64,000 nucleotides of DNA from Eledone cirrhosa. Its lineage: Eukaryota > Mollusca > Cephalopoda > Octopoda > Eledonidae. The stretch lies in assembly GCA_964016885.1 (NCBI GenBank), contig OZ024742.1:355621882-355685881 (forward strand). The letters run 5' to 3'. Below the pieces are notes generated by a model. That model was not told the origin of the DNA, ran no database searches, and saw only the letters and a program-made list of their open reading frames with translations. Below, piece after piece: positions 1-11,315 of the stretch (its first letter is position 1; each line of letters starts with the position of its first letter). A program made the translations under genes and the position numbers.

Positions 1-2346
1 TCTCGGCCCATTTCTGGGTGAGAGAAGCCACTCTGCTCGTCACCTCGTCCCAGTTTTTGTCCGTCTGGAGGTCCGGACCGAACCAGAGCCCTAGCAATTT
101 AACGGTCCGTCCGTCCAGCGTCCGACGACGCTGTTGGACGGCATGGACCTGCCTCTCCAGGTGCCAAGCTGCAGGCCCACTGACTTTTCCTGGTTGATCA
201 TTGCCCCTGTCACCGCTTCGTATTCTCTTAGTTTAGTGCCGATCGCCTCGATGTGTTTGGCGTTCGACACCACTACGGTGACATCGTCCGCATATGCTGA
301 CACGGATCTTCCGCATCCTAGTTCGCGCAGGACGCCCCTCAACGTCTCCAGTTTGTGCAGTAATGGCTCGAGAGTCAATACGTACAAGAGAGACGAGAGG
401 GGACATCCTTGGCGGACCAGGCGCATGATGTTGAACGGTTCCGAAAGGTGACCGTTCACTCTCACCACAGAGCAGATGTCGCTGTGCATGGCAGCGATAC
501 AGCCTCTGAAGACGGGCCCAAAGCCAGCCGCCCTCAGGACTGCCGCTAGGTAACGATGGTCGACCCTATCGAAAGCTTTCGACTGATCTAAATTGATCAA
601 GGACCCACCCGTGCCAGGTTCCCTAGCTACCCTCTCTACGATGTATCGCATGAGGTGGAGGTTGTTGTGGATGGATCTGTGGGGAATGGCGCATGTCTGC
701 GCCTCTCCCACCAGACCACTAACGACAAGCGCCAACCTCTTTGCTAGCACCTTGGCCAAAATCTTGAACTCTGTGTTTAGCAGAGTTATGGGCCGGAAAT
801 TATCTATGTTATCCCCCTTGTTCGGATCCTTTCTCAGCAGTACCACCGCTCCTCGGCTCACAGAACTGGGAATTCTCCCGTTCTGTTGCTAGTTGCAGTA
901 GACGTCCGCCAAGAGGCATCCGAACAAGTCTGGCATCTGTACGTAAAGTTCACAGGGCAGACCATCCAAACCAGGCGATTTACCCCTTGTGCAGCCAGTC
1001 ATTGTCTCCCTTACTTCAGCGGCTGTTATCGGCTTTTCGCAACACTTCGCCTCAGTGGCCGAGAGCCGCGGCAGTCCGTCGAGGTAGACACTAAAGTCCA
1101 TACCTCGACCCGGCCCACCACTGCCACCGAACAGCTGAGCGATGTGTCGCTGAAAAGCTTCACACATTTGCCCGGGATCGAGTAGCATGCGCCCGTCGTG
1201 GTCCACCAAAGACCGGATCGTGGCTTTGTTGCCACGACGCGCCTCCGCCACTCGGGCCCATTGAACGGCTTTCGTCCCCTCGTGTCTGAGAGCACGCACC
1301 CATGCTCTGACAACGCAGCCTTCGTGTTTTGCATTGAAGAATTGGTCAAGGGCCAATTCCGCCGCAAGCACGTCGGTCGCAATGCCTTTGCTGAGCGCCT
1401 CGTCTAATTTTCTAACTAGTTCTCCCTCTGCTCTATTTTTCTCTATTGCTAAAGCCTTACTAAACCTAATGGATTCTATTCTAGTCACTCTTTTCAGAGC
1501 AAACCACCACTTGTTGTTGACGATGGCCCCCGTCAACGCCCGCTTAACTAGTTCGCTAATCCGGTCTCTGTAGGCCTTGCGCGCTGGTAAGGACGCGTTT
1601 AGCTTCCAGTAGCCGGGTCCTCGTCTATGAAGCCTATCTAAGTCAAGCACACAGATCACGAATTTGTGGTCCGTGTAGCTGACTATCTTGAATTGTGGAC
1701 AGCCTATGCTAGACCTATCTATTTCCCTACAAAATACTCTATCTAGATATGATCTGGATGACCCTATGCGATTTGTCCAAGTCCACATTGGCACATTCGG
1801 GAAATCCAATCGGTACCTGTCAGACAGTTCAAAACGCCTGAGCAGGTTGGTGAGGCTCTTGCACCCTCCACCCCTATCCGCTAATCCCACACAGTCCCAG
1901 CGTGCATCTAAGATCCCGTTCCAGTCGCCCACTAACACTAAAGAGCGGGACGTTCCAAGAAAGGTCTCCAGACGCCGGAAGAAATCAGGCCGCCCTGCTC
2001 CTGTCGGGGCATAGACGGCCACTAGCCTGAAAGCTTGCCCGTCTCCGCTGGTCAGGTCCAGCACCACCAGCTTACCCTCTGGGTCCAGGAAGATGGCCCG
2101 TATGGCGAGATCCAAACCTCTCCGAAAAAGCACAGCAACTCCTCCCCCCGATCCCGGACGGCTGGGAGATGCGTACACATCGTAGCCGCCAAAGATCGGT
2201 GCGAAGGCCCGTGCTTCGGAGATTCTGGTCTCGCTGATGGCCACTACATCTATGTTTAGTGACCCGAGGTCGTTGAGCAGGTGACCCTGCTTCCATGACG
2301 ACCCCAAGCCACGCGCATTTATGCTGCCTATTCTGAGTGAGGTCAT
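1..2346 (-). pseudogene. Tx1-like ORF2 (endonuclease-reverse transcriptase) of T1, broken and incomplete
   Basis: ORF2 nicks target DNA and reverse transcribes the element RNA from the nick (target-primed reverse transcription). Residues 1-230 are an APE-type endonuclease: N10 in GSINARGLG, E39 in ISETRIS, D141 and N143 in LVGDWNG, D226-H227 in SYTDHKF. The RT follows with GKSPGLDGLP, RPITLLNTEFKIL, LINLDQSKAFDRVD, QGCPLSSLLY and SAYADDVTVV. The start ATG at 2346 lies 35 bases after the ORF1 stop, in another frame. A TGG to TAG change at 889-891 stops the frame just before the RT core, and a missing G near 104 shifts frame after the YADD region. The C-terminal zinc motif and 3' UTR lie outside the window. 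Homology to T3 ORF2 is above nine residues in ten by eye. Confidence 0.85.
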
Positions 2347-2381
2347 GTTTAAAATAGAGTGGAAAAGATGGGAAAGACCAC

Positions 2382-4480
2382 TTACCGTACTTTTGGTAGA
2401 GGAGGGATGGTTTTTACATCCCTTTTCACTTGATCGTCTGGTGAAGGGACCGTTGAATCGTCTTTTCGGCTGGGCGTCGGCTCTTCTAAGAGAATGTCTG
2501 AATATACTCTTCTATTGATAGTTCCTCCTAGGTCCCTGAAATCACCAACTGCGTTGGGGAGTTTCGTTTTAATGTTTGTGTATTGTTTCTGTGCTATTTT
2601 TAGCAGTCTTATGTTAGTTGGCGTTTTGATTGGTGCTGGTATTATGTAGTCGTGTTGTGAAATGTCTGTGTGTTCAATTATGTAAGTCATTAGTTTCTTG
2701 TTGTGTGTATTTATTGCCGTGCATTTGTTTTTCTGGGGGTGGGGTGTGGTTCTGCTATTTTCTTGTCGTTGTTGCTGGGTGTGTGTGTTTTGTTGTTGTG
2801 TTTGCGATGTTGGTGCTTGTGGTGGTGGTGTTGAAGGTGTTGTTGGCGGTGGGGTTGTCGCCGGTGGTGATGGTGGTGCTAGTGTGGGTGGTGATGGTGT
2901 TGGTGGTGTTGCTGCTGTGGGTCTCTTTGCAGTAGACTTTACCCTTTTCTCATTTCTATCCTCCCTTTTCAAAGGCGACGATGCGCTGCTTCTGCGTTTG
3001 TGCCTTCTTACGATCTTTTGTCATTCCTCTCCCACCTCACACTCCATGTCTGATTCTGTGAGGTCGGGGAGGAGTACCAGCTCCACTCTTTCACTTGTTG
3101 TTGTTGGTGATGTTTGCACTGGAGTCTCTGTTGCAGCTGCATTTGGTATTGCTGTTGTTGTTGTTAATATTTCCACTGCTGCTGCTGTTTTTGATTTCCG
3201 TGGCGTGGGTATGGGTGCCACGAACCTATCGTTCCTGGTTGCCGCTTGTCCTGTTGCTGGTAGCCGTGGAGCCGGTTTCGGAAGGAGGGGGGTTTTCTCT
3301 TTTCTCAGGGTCTTCTCGTTGCAGAAGGCCCTGAGGTGAGTCTTCGATCCACAGCGAAAGCATTTCGGGCGTTTGCCCTCAACACTTATGGGCAGTTGAG
3401 TGCCGTTATCGAAGTCTATCACATCCGGGATAGCTTCGATGCACTCCTGGTTGGTTTGGATTAGCATCTCAATGGAGGTGCCGACCCAATCTTCTCTTAC
3501 TTTTTTCTGTACTTGCAGTACAGTTGTTTTGTCCTCGATTCCGACGAGGACTGACGCGGCCAGCCAGGAAGGGGCCATTCCGGGGGGGACGTGGGTCAGT
3601 TTGACCCTCACAATTTTTTGCCCGCAGTAGGAGGGCACCAACACCATTTCCTCGCTCCTTAGGGTTACTACGGATTGGGCCTTTGCCTCCTGGGATGTGG
3701 CAAAAAGTACGTCTACGGTGGCCTATTTTTTGCCTCGATGGTGTGCGTTTTCCGCTGCCACACAGACCCCAAGGCTTTTTGTATTTGGGCCTCTGTGGCT
3801 CTTTCCACCCTACGGGATTTTGTACTTACTGTACGGTACGTGACCGTACAGTGCTGTTGGGTTTCGAAAAATGTTTCCGCTGCCTTGCAGATTGCTCGGT
3901 GTCTATTCTTTGTCACCATCTTCTTCGCTTCCTCTAATTCCTTATTTGTTATGAGGATTGTTTCCAAGTTTTTCGCAATACCTGCAAATGAGATTGGTTT
4001 TTCTTTGCTGCTGTTGTTGTTGTCGTCAGAGCTGCTGTTACTTTTGTTGTTGCTGCAGGTACTACGACTACTGCCTTCGCCGCTGTTGCTGTGGTTGTTG
4101 TTGGTGTTGCTGCTGCTAATGCTGTTGTTGTTTATGCTGCTGGTGATGCTGTTGCGGCTGCTACTGTTGTTTTCATTGTCACTGTTGCTGTTGTTATTAC
4201 GGCTGCTACTGCTATTATTCCTGACGTCAGACGAATGAACTGGGTTTTCGTATTTCCCGCACACCTGTTTCGTCGCTGTCGTCTTTGTCGTGGAGAAACC
4301 TTGCACGCTTTGCACGAGACTTTTCTTTTCTTTCGTCGCTTGCGAAAGAGAAGGGAGGGAGAGAGACACATTTAAAGAAGGGAGGGAGAGAGACAATCTT
4401 CTCTCTGCTGGTGTGATGATTGAGGAAGAAGAAGACGGAATGAGTGGGAGTGACCTATGCAAATTCTTTTTCGTAGCCAT
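2382..4480 (-). pseudogene. Tx1-like ORF1 (gag-like RNA-binding protein) of T1, divergent type
   Basis: ORF1 of such LINEs coats the element RNA. The chosen start is MATKKNLHRS at 4480, in context aacATGG and matching the ORF1 start position of T3 and T4. The N-terminal third is Ser/Asn-rich, coded by imperfect GTT/GCT triplet repeats on the + strand. The middle part (YRTVSTKSRRVERATEAQIQ, then VDVLFATSQEA) resembles the RRM-like core of Tx1/L1 ORF1 (inference). A CCHC knuckle follows, C-F-R-C-G-S-K-T-H-L-R-A-F-C (CX2CX4HX4C), near 3310-3360. The C terminus is Pro/Thr-rich. Two breaks are visible: a one-base shift near 3700, and TGA at 3021-3023 where T3 has Trp in the context DDEEW. The protein is only about half identical to ORF1 of T2-T4. 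Confidence 0.75.
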
Positions 4481-4696
4481 GTTGTTTTTTTTGTTTAAAA
4501 TAAATATTGGGTACAAAACCCCAATAAGCAGTTATTTAACCCCGAAGGGCCAAATAACGGGCAGAAAGACCCCTCTAACGAGGAGGAGGGTGTTTTTGTC
4601 TACAAGTTGGTCTAAGTTTTAAACAATTTACAATTGTTATAGCGTTCAACATTTAGAATACCTTACAGAGCCGAGCCTCCGTCAACCATAGCATTC
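4481..4696 (-). other. 5' UTR of T1
   Basis: This is the leader between (AAT)n at 4697 and the ORF1 ATG at 4480. It is different in sequence from the T2/T3/T4 leaders (which begin GGCGACCTACGTAG), but keeps a parallel block just before the ATG: TTGGGGTTTTGTACCCAAT here against TTGGGGCCTTGTGCCCAAAA in T3. It should contain the internal promoter by analogy with other LINEs; no promoter motif is identified. Confidence 0.5.
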
Positions 4697-4720
4697 AATA
4701 ATAATAATAATAATAATAAT
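4697..4720. repeat. (AAT)8 microsatellite between T1 and T2
   Basis: Eight perfect AAT units separate the 5' end of T1 from the 3' end of T2. In element orientation the T2 RNA end GGTTAATAAAGAAATC is followed by (ATT)n, the same junction as for T3 and T4. Confidence 0.95.
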
Positions 4721-4951
4721 GATTTCTTTATTAACCACAAGGGTTTACATAGAGTAGACATTAAGGACAGTGCAAGACAATACAGGACGGTACAAATGGG
4801 CATGTCTGCGTTTAAAAACAAAAACAGAGGATGTAACAAAAAATAACAATGAAAAATTCCCCAATAGGGGGGAGACTTCGGAGGTACATTTGTGGAGAAA
4901 GCCCAGTAAAAAGCCGCAATGACCCTGACCACCAAGTTGTCCACCTTTAAT

Positions 4952-7681
4952 TTACAGATATAAACTCAGAGTAGGCCCATTCACTCGGGCCATTCTTGCT
5001 TCTCTCACCCATCTTTCGACAAAATGCTGGGAAGAGAGCACTTCCCTCTCTACCCTGATATTCCTATTCAAATGAAATTTTAAAAAGTTAATCAGGGCAT
5101 CACCGAAGAGGTAACTGCTCGTGTTCAGCCCTTTCAAACAATGTCCACCATACTATCTCTTTCGCCATGGCCACCAGACAGATAAAAACTGCCCGCCCTT
5201 CCCGGCTAAAGGAAGAGGGCAGGGCAATCCTCACGATGGACACAGCTGCTATCTGGATCCGTCCTACACGTGACAGCAGGTGTTCTACATAAACAGACAA
5301 GTCAGCAATGCTCGGAAACTGGATGAGTGCGTGCAGGACGGTTTCGTCGCCCTGCGTGCATCTCGGACATGCCCGGCTGACGGCACCTCCATGCCTGTAG
5401 AGTTTATCCCGAACTGGCAAAGCTCCTCGGTAGCACTGTCAGGCCAGGGATTTCTGGAAATTATCCATAGGCCCCGCCCCGAAAGTCTTTACGAAGAGAT
5501 TGGCTAGGTGATTTTCGTCGACGCCTAGATTTTCTCCAAGTACGTCGTCGCTCTTCCCCTCCACTAATCCTCTATAGAATTGCAAGGTGGAGTTTCCACC
5601 GATCACATTGCCCGATTGAAGAGGGCTGTGAGCGCCTGACGACATTCCAGTCTCCAGGCGTTCCCTCTGGGTTTTCGCTTGACCCAGGACTGCAGCTCCG
5701 ACAAGGAGACGTGCTGGGGAAAGACGTGTCTAGCAAACGGCAACCACACCTGATCACCGTCGAGGAAGAGGTGGAGATGTCGTAGCCTGTGCGCGTGTCT
5801 GCGCATCATCAGCCACAGCATGCCCAGCCCTCCACGTAGCGGGTGTTGACAGCATACGGACCACATGACCATCGGAGCGCGTCCCTTCCACAAAAAGCGA
5901 AAGAGCAAACGCTCCAGCACAGTCAGGCGGGGCTTAGGACAAGGTACGACGGTCAGGCGGTAGTAGATGACGGACGCGATGTACGCGTTAGCGACCTGCG
6001 CTCGACCTTCCAGGGATAGCTTCCGCTCCGCCCATTTCTGGGTGAGAGAAGCCTGCCTGCTCGTTACCTCGACCCAGTTTTTGTCCGTCTGGAGGTCCGG
6101 ACCGAACCAGACCCTTAGCAATTTAACCGGTCCGTCCTTCCAGCGCCCGACGACGCTGTTGGACGGCATGGACCTGCCTCTCCAGGTGCCGAGCTACAGG
6201 CTCACTGACTTTTTCTGGTTGATCATTGCTCCTGTCACCGCTTCGTATATATTTAATGTAGTGCCGATCGCCTCGATGTGTTTGACGTTCGACACCACTC
6301 CGTTGACATCGTCCGCATATGCTGACACGGATCTTCCGCATCCTAGTTTGCACGGGACACCCCCTCAACGTCTCCAGTTTGTGCAGTAATGGCTCGAGAG
6401 TCAATACGTAAAAGAGGGACGAGAAGGGACATCCTTGGCGGACCGAGCGCATGATGTTGAACGGTTCCGAAAGGTGACCGTTCACCTCACCACAGAGCAG
6501 ATGGCGCTGTGCATGGCAGCGATCCAACCTCTGAAGACGAGCCCAAAGCCAGCCGCCCATAGGACTGCCACGACGCGCCTCCGCCACTCGGGCCCATTGA
6601 ACGGCTTTCTTCCCCCCGTGTCTGAGAACACGCACCCTAGCTCTGTCAACGCAGCTTTCGTGCTTTGCATTGAAGAATTGGTCAAAGGCCAATTACGCCG
6701 CAAGCACGTCGGTCACGATGCCTTTGCTAAGCGCCTCGTCTAATTTTCTAACTAATTCTCCCTCTGCTCTATTTTTCTCTATTGCTAAAGCCTTACTAAA
6801 CCTAATGGACTCTATTCTAATTGCTCTTTTCAGAGCAAACGACCACTTGTTGTTGACGATGGCCCCCGTCAACGCCCGCTTAACTAGTTCGCTAATCCGG
6901 TCTCTGTAGGACTTGCGCACTGGTAAGGACGCGTTTAGCTTCCAGTAGCCGTGTCCTCGTCTATGAAGCCTATCTAAGTCAAGCACACAGATCACTAACT
7001 TGAGGTCCGTGTAGCTGACTATCTTGAATTGGGGACAGCCTATGCTAGACCTATCTATTTCCCTACAAAATACTCTATCTAGATATGATCTGGATGACCC
7101 TACCGATTTGTCCAAGTCCACATTGTCACATTCAGGATATCCAATCGGTACCTGTCAGACAGTTCAAAACGCCTGAGCAGGTTGGTGAGGCTCTTGCACC
7201 CTCCTCACCTATCTGCTGATTCCACACAGTGCCAGCGTGCATCTAAGATCCCGTTCCAGTCTCCCACTAGCACTAAAAAGCGGGACGTTCAAAGAAAGGT
7301 CTCCAGACGCCGGAAGAAATCAGGCCGCCCTGCTCCTGTCGGGGCATAGACGGCCACTAGCCTGAAAGCTTGCCCATCTCCGCTGGTCACGTCTAGCACC
7401 ACCAACTTACCTTCTGGGTCCAGGAAGATGGCCCGTATGGCGAGAACTAAACCTCTCCGAAAAAGCACAGCAACTCCACGCCCCGTTCCTGGACGGCTGG
7501 AAGATGCGTACACATCGTAGCTGCCGAAGATCGGTGCGAAGGCCCGTGCTTCGGAGATTCTGGTCTCGCTGATAGCCACTACATCTATGTTTAGTGACCT
7601 GAAGTTGTTGAGCAGGTGACCTTGCTTCCATGACGACCCCAAACCACGCGCATTTATGCTGCCTATTCTGAGTGAGGTCAT
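4952..7681 (-). pseudogene. Tx1-like ORF2 of T2, deleted and frameshifted
   Basis: The APE start MTSLRIGSINARGLGSSW is at 7681 and the C terminus (VERWVREARMARVNGP) ends at the TAA at 4952. Frame changes occur between 7289 and 7121 and again in the RT and C-terminal parts. At about 6567-6570 the protein runs from VAEARRG straight into the residues that normally follow LRAAGFGPVF, so about 690 bases including the first RT motifs are missing. GGCA is shared at both edges, which suggests a microhomology deletion. The stretch coding AYADD survives but in a shifted frame (6310-6330). The C-terminal CCHC part is recognisable at 5340-5420 (CPRCTQGDETVLHAL), where a later Cys is lost. Not functional. 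Confidence 0.8.
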
Positions 7682-7715
7682 GTTGAAATGTAGTGGAAAA
7701 GATGGGAAAGACCAC

Positions 7716-9572
7716 TTACCTTACTTCTCGTAGAGGAAGATGGTTTGTCCTTCCTTTTCACTGTTTGTGGTCCCCTCCGAAAGGATGTCCTTATAAATCC
7801 TCCTGGAGAGTGTTTGTTGGAAGTCTCCGGTGTCTTTGGGGAATTTTGTTTTCTGGGTGATACGAGTGATTTGTATGTGTGGAGGTGCTGTGAACTGTTG
7901 GGTTGTTGTGTAGTATTTTTCTGTGATGCTGGTGTTGTGTTGGATGTAGTATAATAATTGTTTCTACTTTTTGGCACAAGGCCAGCAATTACCCAGCACA
8001 TTACTGGTACTTTATTTTATCGACCCCGTAAGGATGAAAGGCAAAGTTAACCTCGGCGGAATTTGAACTCAGATCATAAAGGGACATAACTATGCTAGAA
8101 AGCATGGCGTCTGACCCTCTACCGATACTGCCAATTCACCATTGTTGTTCATATTTAATGCTGTGAAGTGTGGATTGTTTTGGTCGTTTTGTTTTGTTTG
8201 CGGTTGTTGTGGACTTGTTTCTGTTTCGCTTTTTGGTGACTTTTGTGGTGTTGGTGATGGTGGTGTTGGGGTTAATGATGGTTATGGTGTTGGTGTTTGT
8301 GGTGATAGGGTTGGTGATGCTGGTGTGGATGGTGGCATATCTGTCCTAACTTTTTTGTATGATAGTTTATTTGTTTCTCTCTGTATTTTGTTTTTGGAGG
8401 GGGAAGGAAGGGAATGTTTTCTTTTTTGGTTTCTTTTTTTTCTTTTTTCCTGATACCATTTCCCACTCCTCGTCGTCACAATCTGTCTCCAGTTGTGATA
8501 GGCCGGGGAGTGGAAAATAATCCACAGGCGTTGGTTTTGGTTCTGGCGTAGTGGATGGTGTAGGCGCTGGTGCTAGTTCTGTCGCGTTGAGGGGTGGTGC
8601 TGTTGGTTTTGCTACTGTTGTTGGGGTTGTTGCTGTAACAGTTGCTTCTGTTGTTGCTTCTACAGTTGTTCCTGCCATCCCTGCTGGTGGTGGTGTTGAT
8701 GGTTGGGTCACTGGGTTGGGTAAGAGAGGTCGCCTCAACCATTTAGTCTGAGGGAAGAAAGCCCTTAGGTGGGTTCCTTCACCACAAACAACACACCTAG
8801 GCCTTCTGCCCTCGTCGATTACGGTGAGGTGGCTGCCGTCAGTGAGGTCTATTACCTCTGGGATATCCTCAATGCTTTTTTGGTCCGCTTGTATCAGGAG
8901 CTCCATCCCAGATCCGGACCAGTTCTCCTGCTTTTCGTTCGCTATTTCGATTATCTTGGTGTTGGCTTCTATGCCCGCAAGGACAGCCGCTATTAGCCAG
9001 GGAATTTCGATGGCCGGTGGAACGTGGGTCACCCTGATCTTTACGAGACTCTGGCCACAATAGCTTGGGACGAGTGTGAAGTCGTCTCTTAATGGTGCCA
9101 TGGAGTGTTCTCTAGCCTCCTGTGATGTTTCAAAGAACACGTCCACTGTTCCATATTTCTGCCCACGTCTGATGTGGGTTTTTTTGGCCTACACATGTCC
9201 CAAAGCTTTTTTGGATTTGTGACTCGGATGCCCGTACCACTCGGTGCGATTTTATGTTAATTGTTCGATAAGACGCAGTGCATAGGCGCCGATGCTCCAT
9301 TTTATTAGGTGTGTGTGTGTGGGGGGGGTGAGGCTGTCCCTGTAGTCGCGGTGTTTGATGGTGGTGGTGGTTGTCGCGGTGGTGGTGGTGGTGGTGGCGG
9401 CTTTAACACCTGCAGTCATTGGTAATGCCGGGAAATGAATGTCTGCCTGAGTTAAATTTAAAATATTGCTACTGCTTATATTTTTAGTGTTGGCAAACGT
9501 AGTAATATTTACAAGGGTGGTGTCGGTGTGAGGTGTTAGTTTGTGAGGAAGGCGTGACCCCGGGTCGTCCAT
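7716..9572 (-). pseudogene. Tx1-like ORF1 of T2, interrupted by a SINE
   Basis: The gag-like ORF1 starts at 9572 (MDDPGSRLPHKL) and ends at the TAA at 7716-7718, complement of the ending LREVR-stop seen in T3. A deletion after the Thr-rich tract joins TTTTTIKHRDYRD to the proline segment. The open block 8367-9146 includes the RRM-like end, YCGQSLVKIRVTHVPP, and the knuckle C-V-V-C-G-E-G-T-H-L-R-A-F-F, in which the last zinc-binding Cys is changed to Phe. After the Lys-rich run the frame is lost, and a SINE at 7952-8135 interrupts the C-terminal part. Confidence 0.75.
7952..8135 (-). mobile_element. tRNA-derived SINE inserted in T2 ORF1
   Basis: Read on the - strand this is a near-complete SINE. 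The tRNA-like head has A-box region TGGCAGTATCGGTAGAGGG and B-box GAGTTCAAATTCC, followed by a body with CGATAAAATAAAGTACCAGT and the tail GGCCTTGTGCCAAAAAGTAG, ending in AACAATTATTAT. On either side the T2 ORF1 sequence continues (AACAACAA, then TACATCCAAC), so the SINE landed after T2. It matches the tRNA-derived SINE type described from octopus; it is not a tRNA gene. Confidence 0.85.
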
Positions 9573-9790
9573 GATTTTTAAAAGAAAAATCTTTGTTTGA
9601 TAATTATAAAAGTTTAAATTTTGGGCTCAAGGCCCCAATCGTTGTGAGTGTCCTTTTCAGAAAACAATGTAGTATGTGCACTTATAAACAGTTTACAATA
9701 AAACAAATTCCATAAATGGCAATTTTAAACAACTGAAATTAACAAACCTTTGCGGAGCTCACGATGATACGATTTGCTACGTAGGTCGCC

Positions 9791-10013
9791 AATAATAATA
9801 ATAATTGTTTCTACTTTAGGCACAAGGCCAGCAATTACCCAGTGCATTACTAGTACTTTATTTTATCGACCCTTATAATAATAATAATAATAATTGTTTC
9901 CACTTTGAAAGGCAAAGTTAACATCGGTGAGGTTTGATTCAGACCGTAAAGGGGCGAAATTCTATTCTGCAAATCATGGCGTCCGACCCTCTACCGATAC
10001 TGCCAATCCACCG
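9791..10013 (-). mobile_element. tRNA-derived SINE next to (AAT)n, with a tiny nested insertion
   Basis: (AAT)4 at 9791-9803 joins the T2 5' end to a SINE tail (complement of GGCCTTGTGCCTAAAGTAG). Within the SINE body, between TTTATCGACCC (9871) and GAAAGGCAAAGTTAAC (about 9906), lie (ATA)n and a 12-base second SINE 3' tail (TTGTTTCCACTT). This looks like an extremely 5'-truncated SINE insertion in a SINE. The tRNA-like head ends near 10013 with the complement of GGTGGATTGGCAGTATCGG. Confidence 0.75.
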
Positions 10014-10015
10014 CC

Positions 10016-10195
10016 AATAATGACTTTTACTTTATACACAAGAGCAGCAATTTGAAAGAGGGGGGTCGATTAAATCTACTCCAGTACTCACTGGTACTTT
10101 ATTTTATCGACCCCGTAAAAATGAAAGGAAAAGTTAACATTGGCGGGATTTGAACTCAAACATGAAATGTCATCAATGTTATACTGCAAAGAATG
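10016..10195 (-). mobile_element. tRNA-derived SINE, degraded
   Basis: Same SINE family: complement of CGATAAAATAAAGTACCAGTG at about 10092-10112 and GGGATTTGAACTCA (B-box side) near 10144. It has an extra segment with CGATTAAATCTACTCC before the tail, shared with the copy at 10257, so the two may represent a longer subfamily. The head is eroded. Confidence 0.6.
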
Positions 10196-10256
10196 TTGTA
10201 CGACAACAACAAGTACAATAATAATACTAATAATTATACTAATACTACTACTAATT

Positions 10257-10459
10257 GTAGCTATTTCTACTATAGGCATAAGACCAGCAATGTCAAGGTA
10301 AGAGGAAAGTCGATTAAATCGACACTAGTACATTACTGGTGCTATATTTTTTCGACATTGTAAAGCTAAGCTCGATTTGAAATCTGATCGTAAAGAGCCA
10401 TAACTCTATTCCACAAACCCTGTTGTCAGGCGCTCTACCGATACTGCCAATCCATCGCC
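10257..10459 (-). mobile_element. tRNA-derived SINE, older long variant
   Basis: Complement shows GGCGATGGATTGGCAGTATC at the head (10440-10459), a weakened B-box, and the tail near 10257-10290 (GGCATAAGACCAGCAATG on the + strand). It carries the extra CGATTAAATCGACAC segment. The divergence suggests an older insertion than the one at 7952. Confidence 0.6.
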
Positions 10460-10762
10460 CTATACTAATCTAAAATTAGAAACGAAACGTGAGTGTCGAT
10501 TTTTCTAGTCGGTCCAATGACGCCACTGAATGACCCATCAGTAATTTCACTAGAATGTAGCAGATATATACATATAGCGCTGACATCAGAATGGAGGTCG
10601 GATTAAAAAACATAGCCAACATTAAAAGCATCGAGCGGTTGGTGGTGTCATCAAGAATAGTTAAGAAGCAAATAGAAGAGAAAATACTTATAAGAACTTA
10701 CGGTTAATGGAAGCTGATCAGTTAATGAATGAGGAAATGAGGACATTTAGGGTGGTATACGT
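10460..10762. other. Unassigned AT-rich sequence
   Basis: No gene, RNA or repeat end is recognised. The last 150 bases may belong to the decayed R4-like fragment that follows, but no convincing frame is open. Confidence 0.4.
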
Positions 10763-10957
10763 GTGCAAACTGAGACTTATTATCACGTCGAAACTGAATG
10801 GACGGAATATAAATACTTGGGTGGTATCCCTTATGGGTCGGGGGTGATCACGTGGAATGTGAAAGAGCAAAATAGTTTAGACCGAAATACAAGAAAGATA
10901 TTGACTAGATGTGGTGTAGCTCACCGAAAGAGCGACACAGAGTGTGTAGGGACTTAG
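10763..10957 (+). pseudogene. Ancient R4/Dong-like RT remnant
   Basis: The 64-residue peptide contains EYKYLGGIP, then YGSGVITWNVKEQNSLDRNT and RKILTRCGVAHRKSDTE. These align with [11 protein letters not shown] and with [20 protein letters not shown] plus [17 protein letters not shown] of the R4-a elements in this window, with about 50 intervening residues missing. It is on the + strand, unlike all the younger R4-like copies here, and is much more divergent. I read it as a relic of an older R4-like lineage. Confidence 0.6.
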
Positions 10958-11315
10958 TTGCTTGATATAAACTTCTGGATTGACCCTCCTTCTTTCTCAG
11001 TAACACTTCTTGCTACCGTCACAGAATAGGAACTGTAGGTTCCCTACATATAATACACATATAACAAAGGCATAACACTTCTCTACACTTCAGTAATCCA
11101 TGGAAACTGAAAGAGAGGAGAACAGTTTCATTATCTTTGCATATCATTATTTTCAAAGAAATCACTATTTTTAAACATCTCCACTCGACAGATGTATGTT
11201 CCTGAAGAGCTTAGCCAGATTCGGAAATGTCAATACTTTCCACTTCATTAGCAATGGCTATGCGTGTCTTCTGTTTAAAAGTGTCATGCAAATATACTTT
11301 CCAAAAATGAATACA

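Larger units (their letters stand above)
1..4696 (-). mobile_element. T1: Tx1-like non-LTR retrotransposon, 3' end cut by window edge
   Basis: An autonomous LINE read right to left: 5' UTR 4481-4696, ORF1 2382-4480, ORF2 from 2346 down past base 1. The AP-type endonuclease plus an RT with the string RPITLLNTEFKILAKVLAKR and a YADD box place it in the L1/Tx1 group. Its 5' end lies directly against (AAT)8 at 4697-4720, which is also the 3' flank of the next copy T2, so T2 and T1 form a head-to-tail pair. ORF2 is nearly the same as in T2-T4, but the 5' UTR and ORF1 are clearly divergent, so T1 is a mosaic or a separate subfamily. Both ORFs are broken. Confidence 0.85.
4721..9790 (-). mobile_element. 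T2: Tx1-like non-LTR retrotransposon, full ends but internally deleted
   Basis: Both termini are preserved. The 3' end at 4721 matches T3/T4, and the 5' end at 9790 (complement of GGCGACCTACGTAGCAAATC) abuts (AAT)n at 9791. Inside are a roughly 690-base deletion in the RT region, a deletion in ORF1, several frameshifts and a SINE at 7952-8135. It is an old, dead copy. Order in element orientation: 5' UTR 9573-9790, ORF1, ORF2, 3' UTR 4721-4951. Confidence 0.85.

Noticed and set aside
3090..4240. Leu/Val-rich + strand frames that look like membrane proteins
   Set aside because: Antisense of the Asn/Ser/Thr-rich ORF1 triplet repeats of T1.
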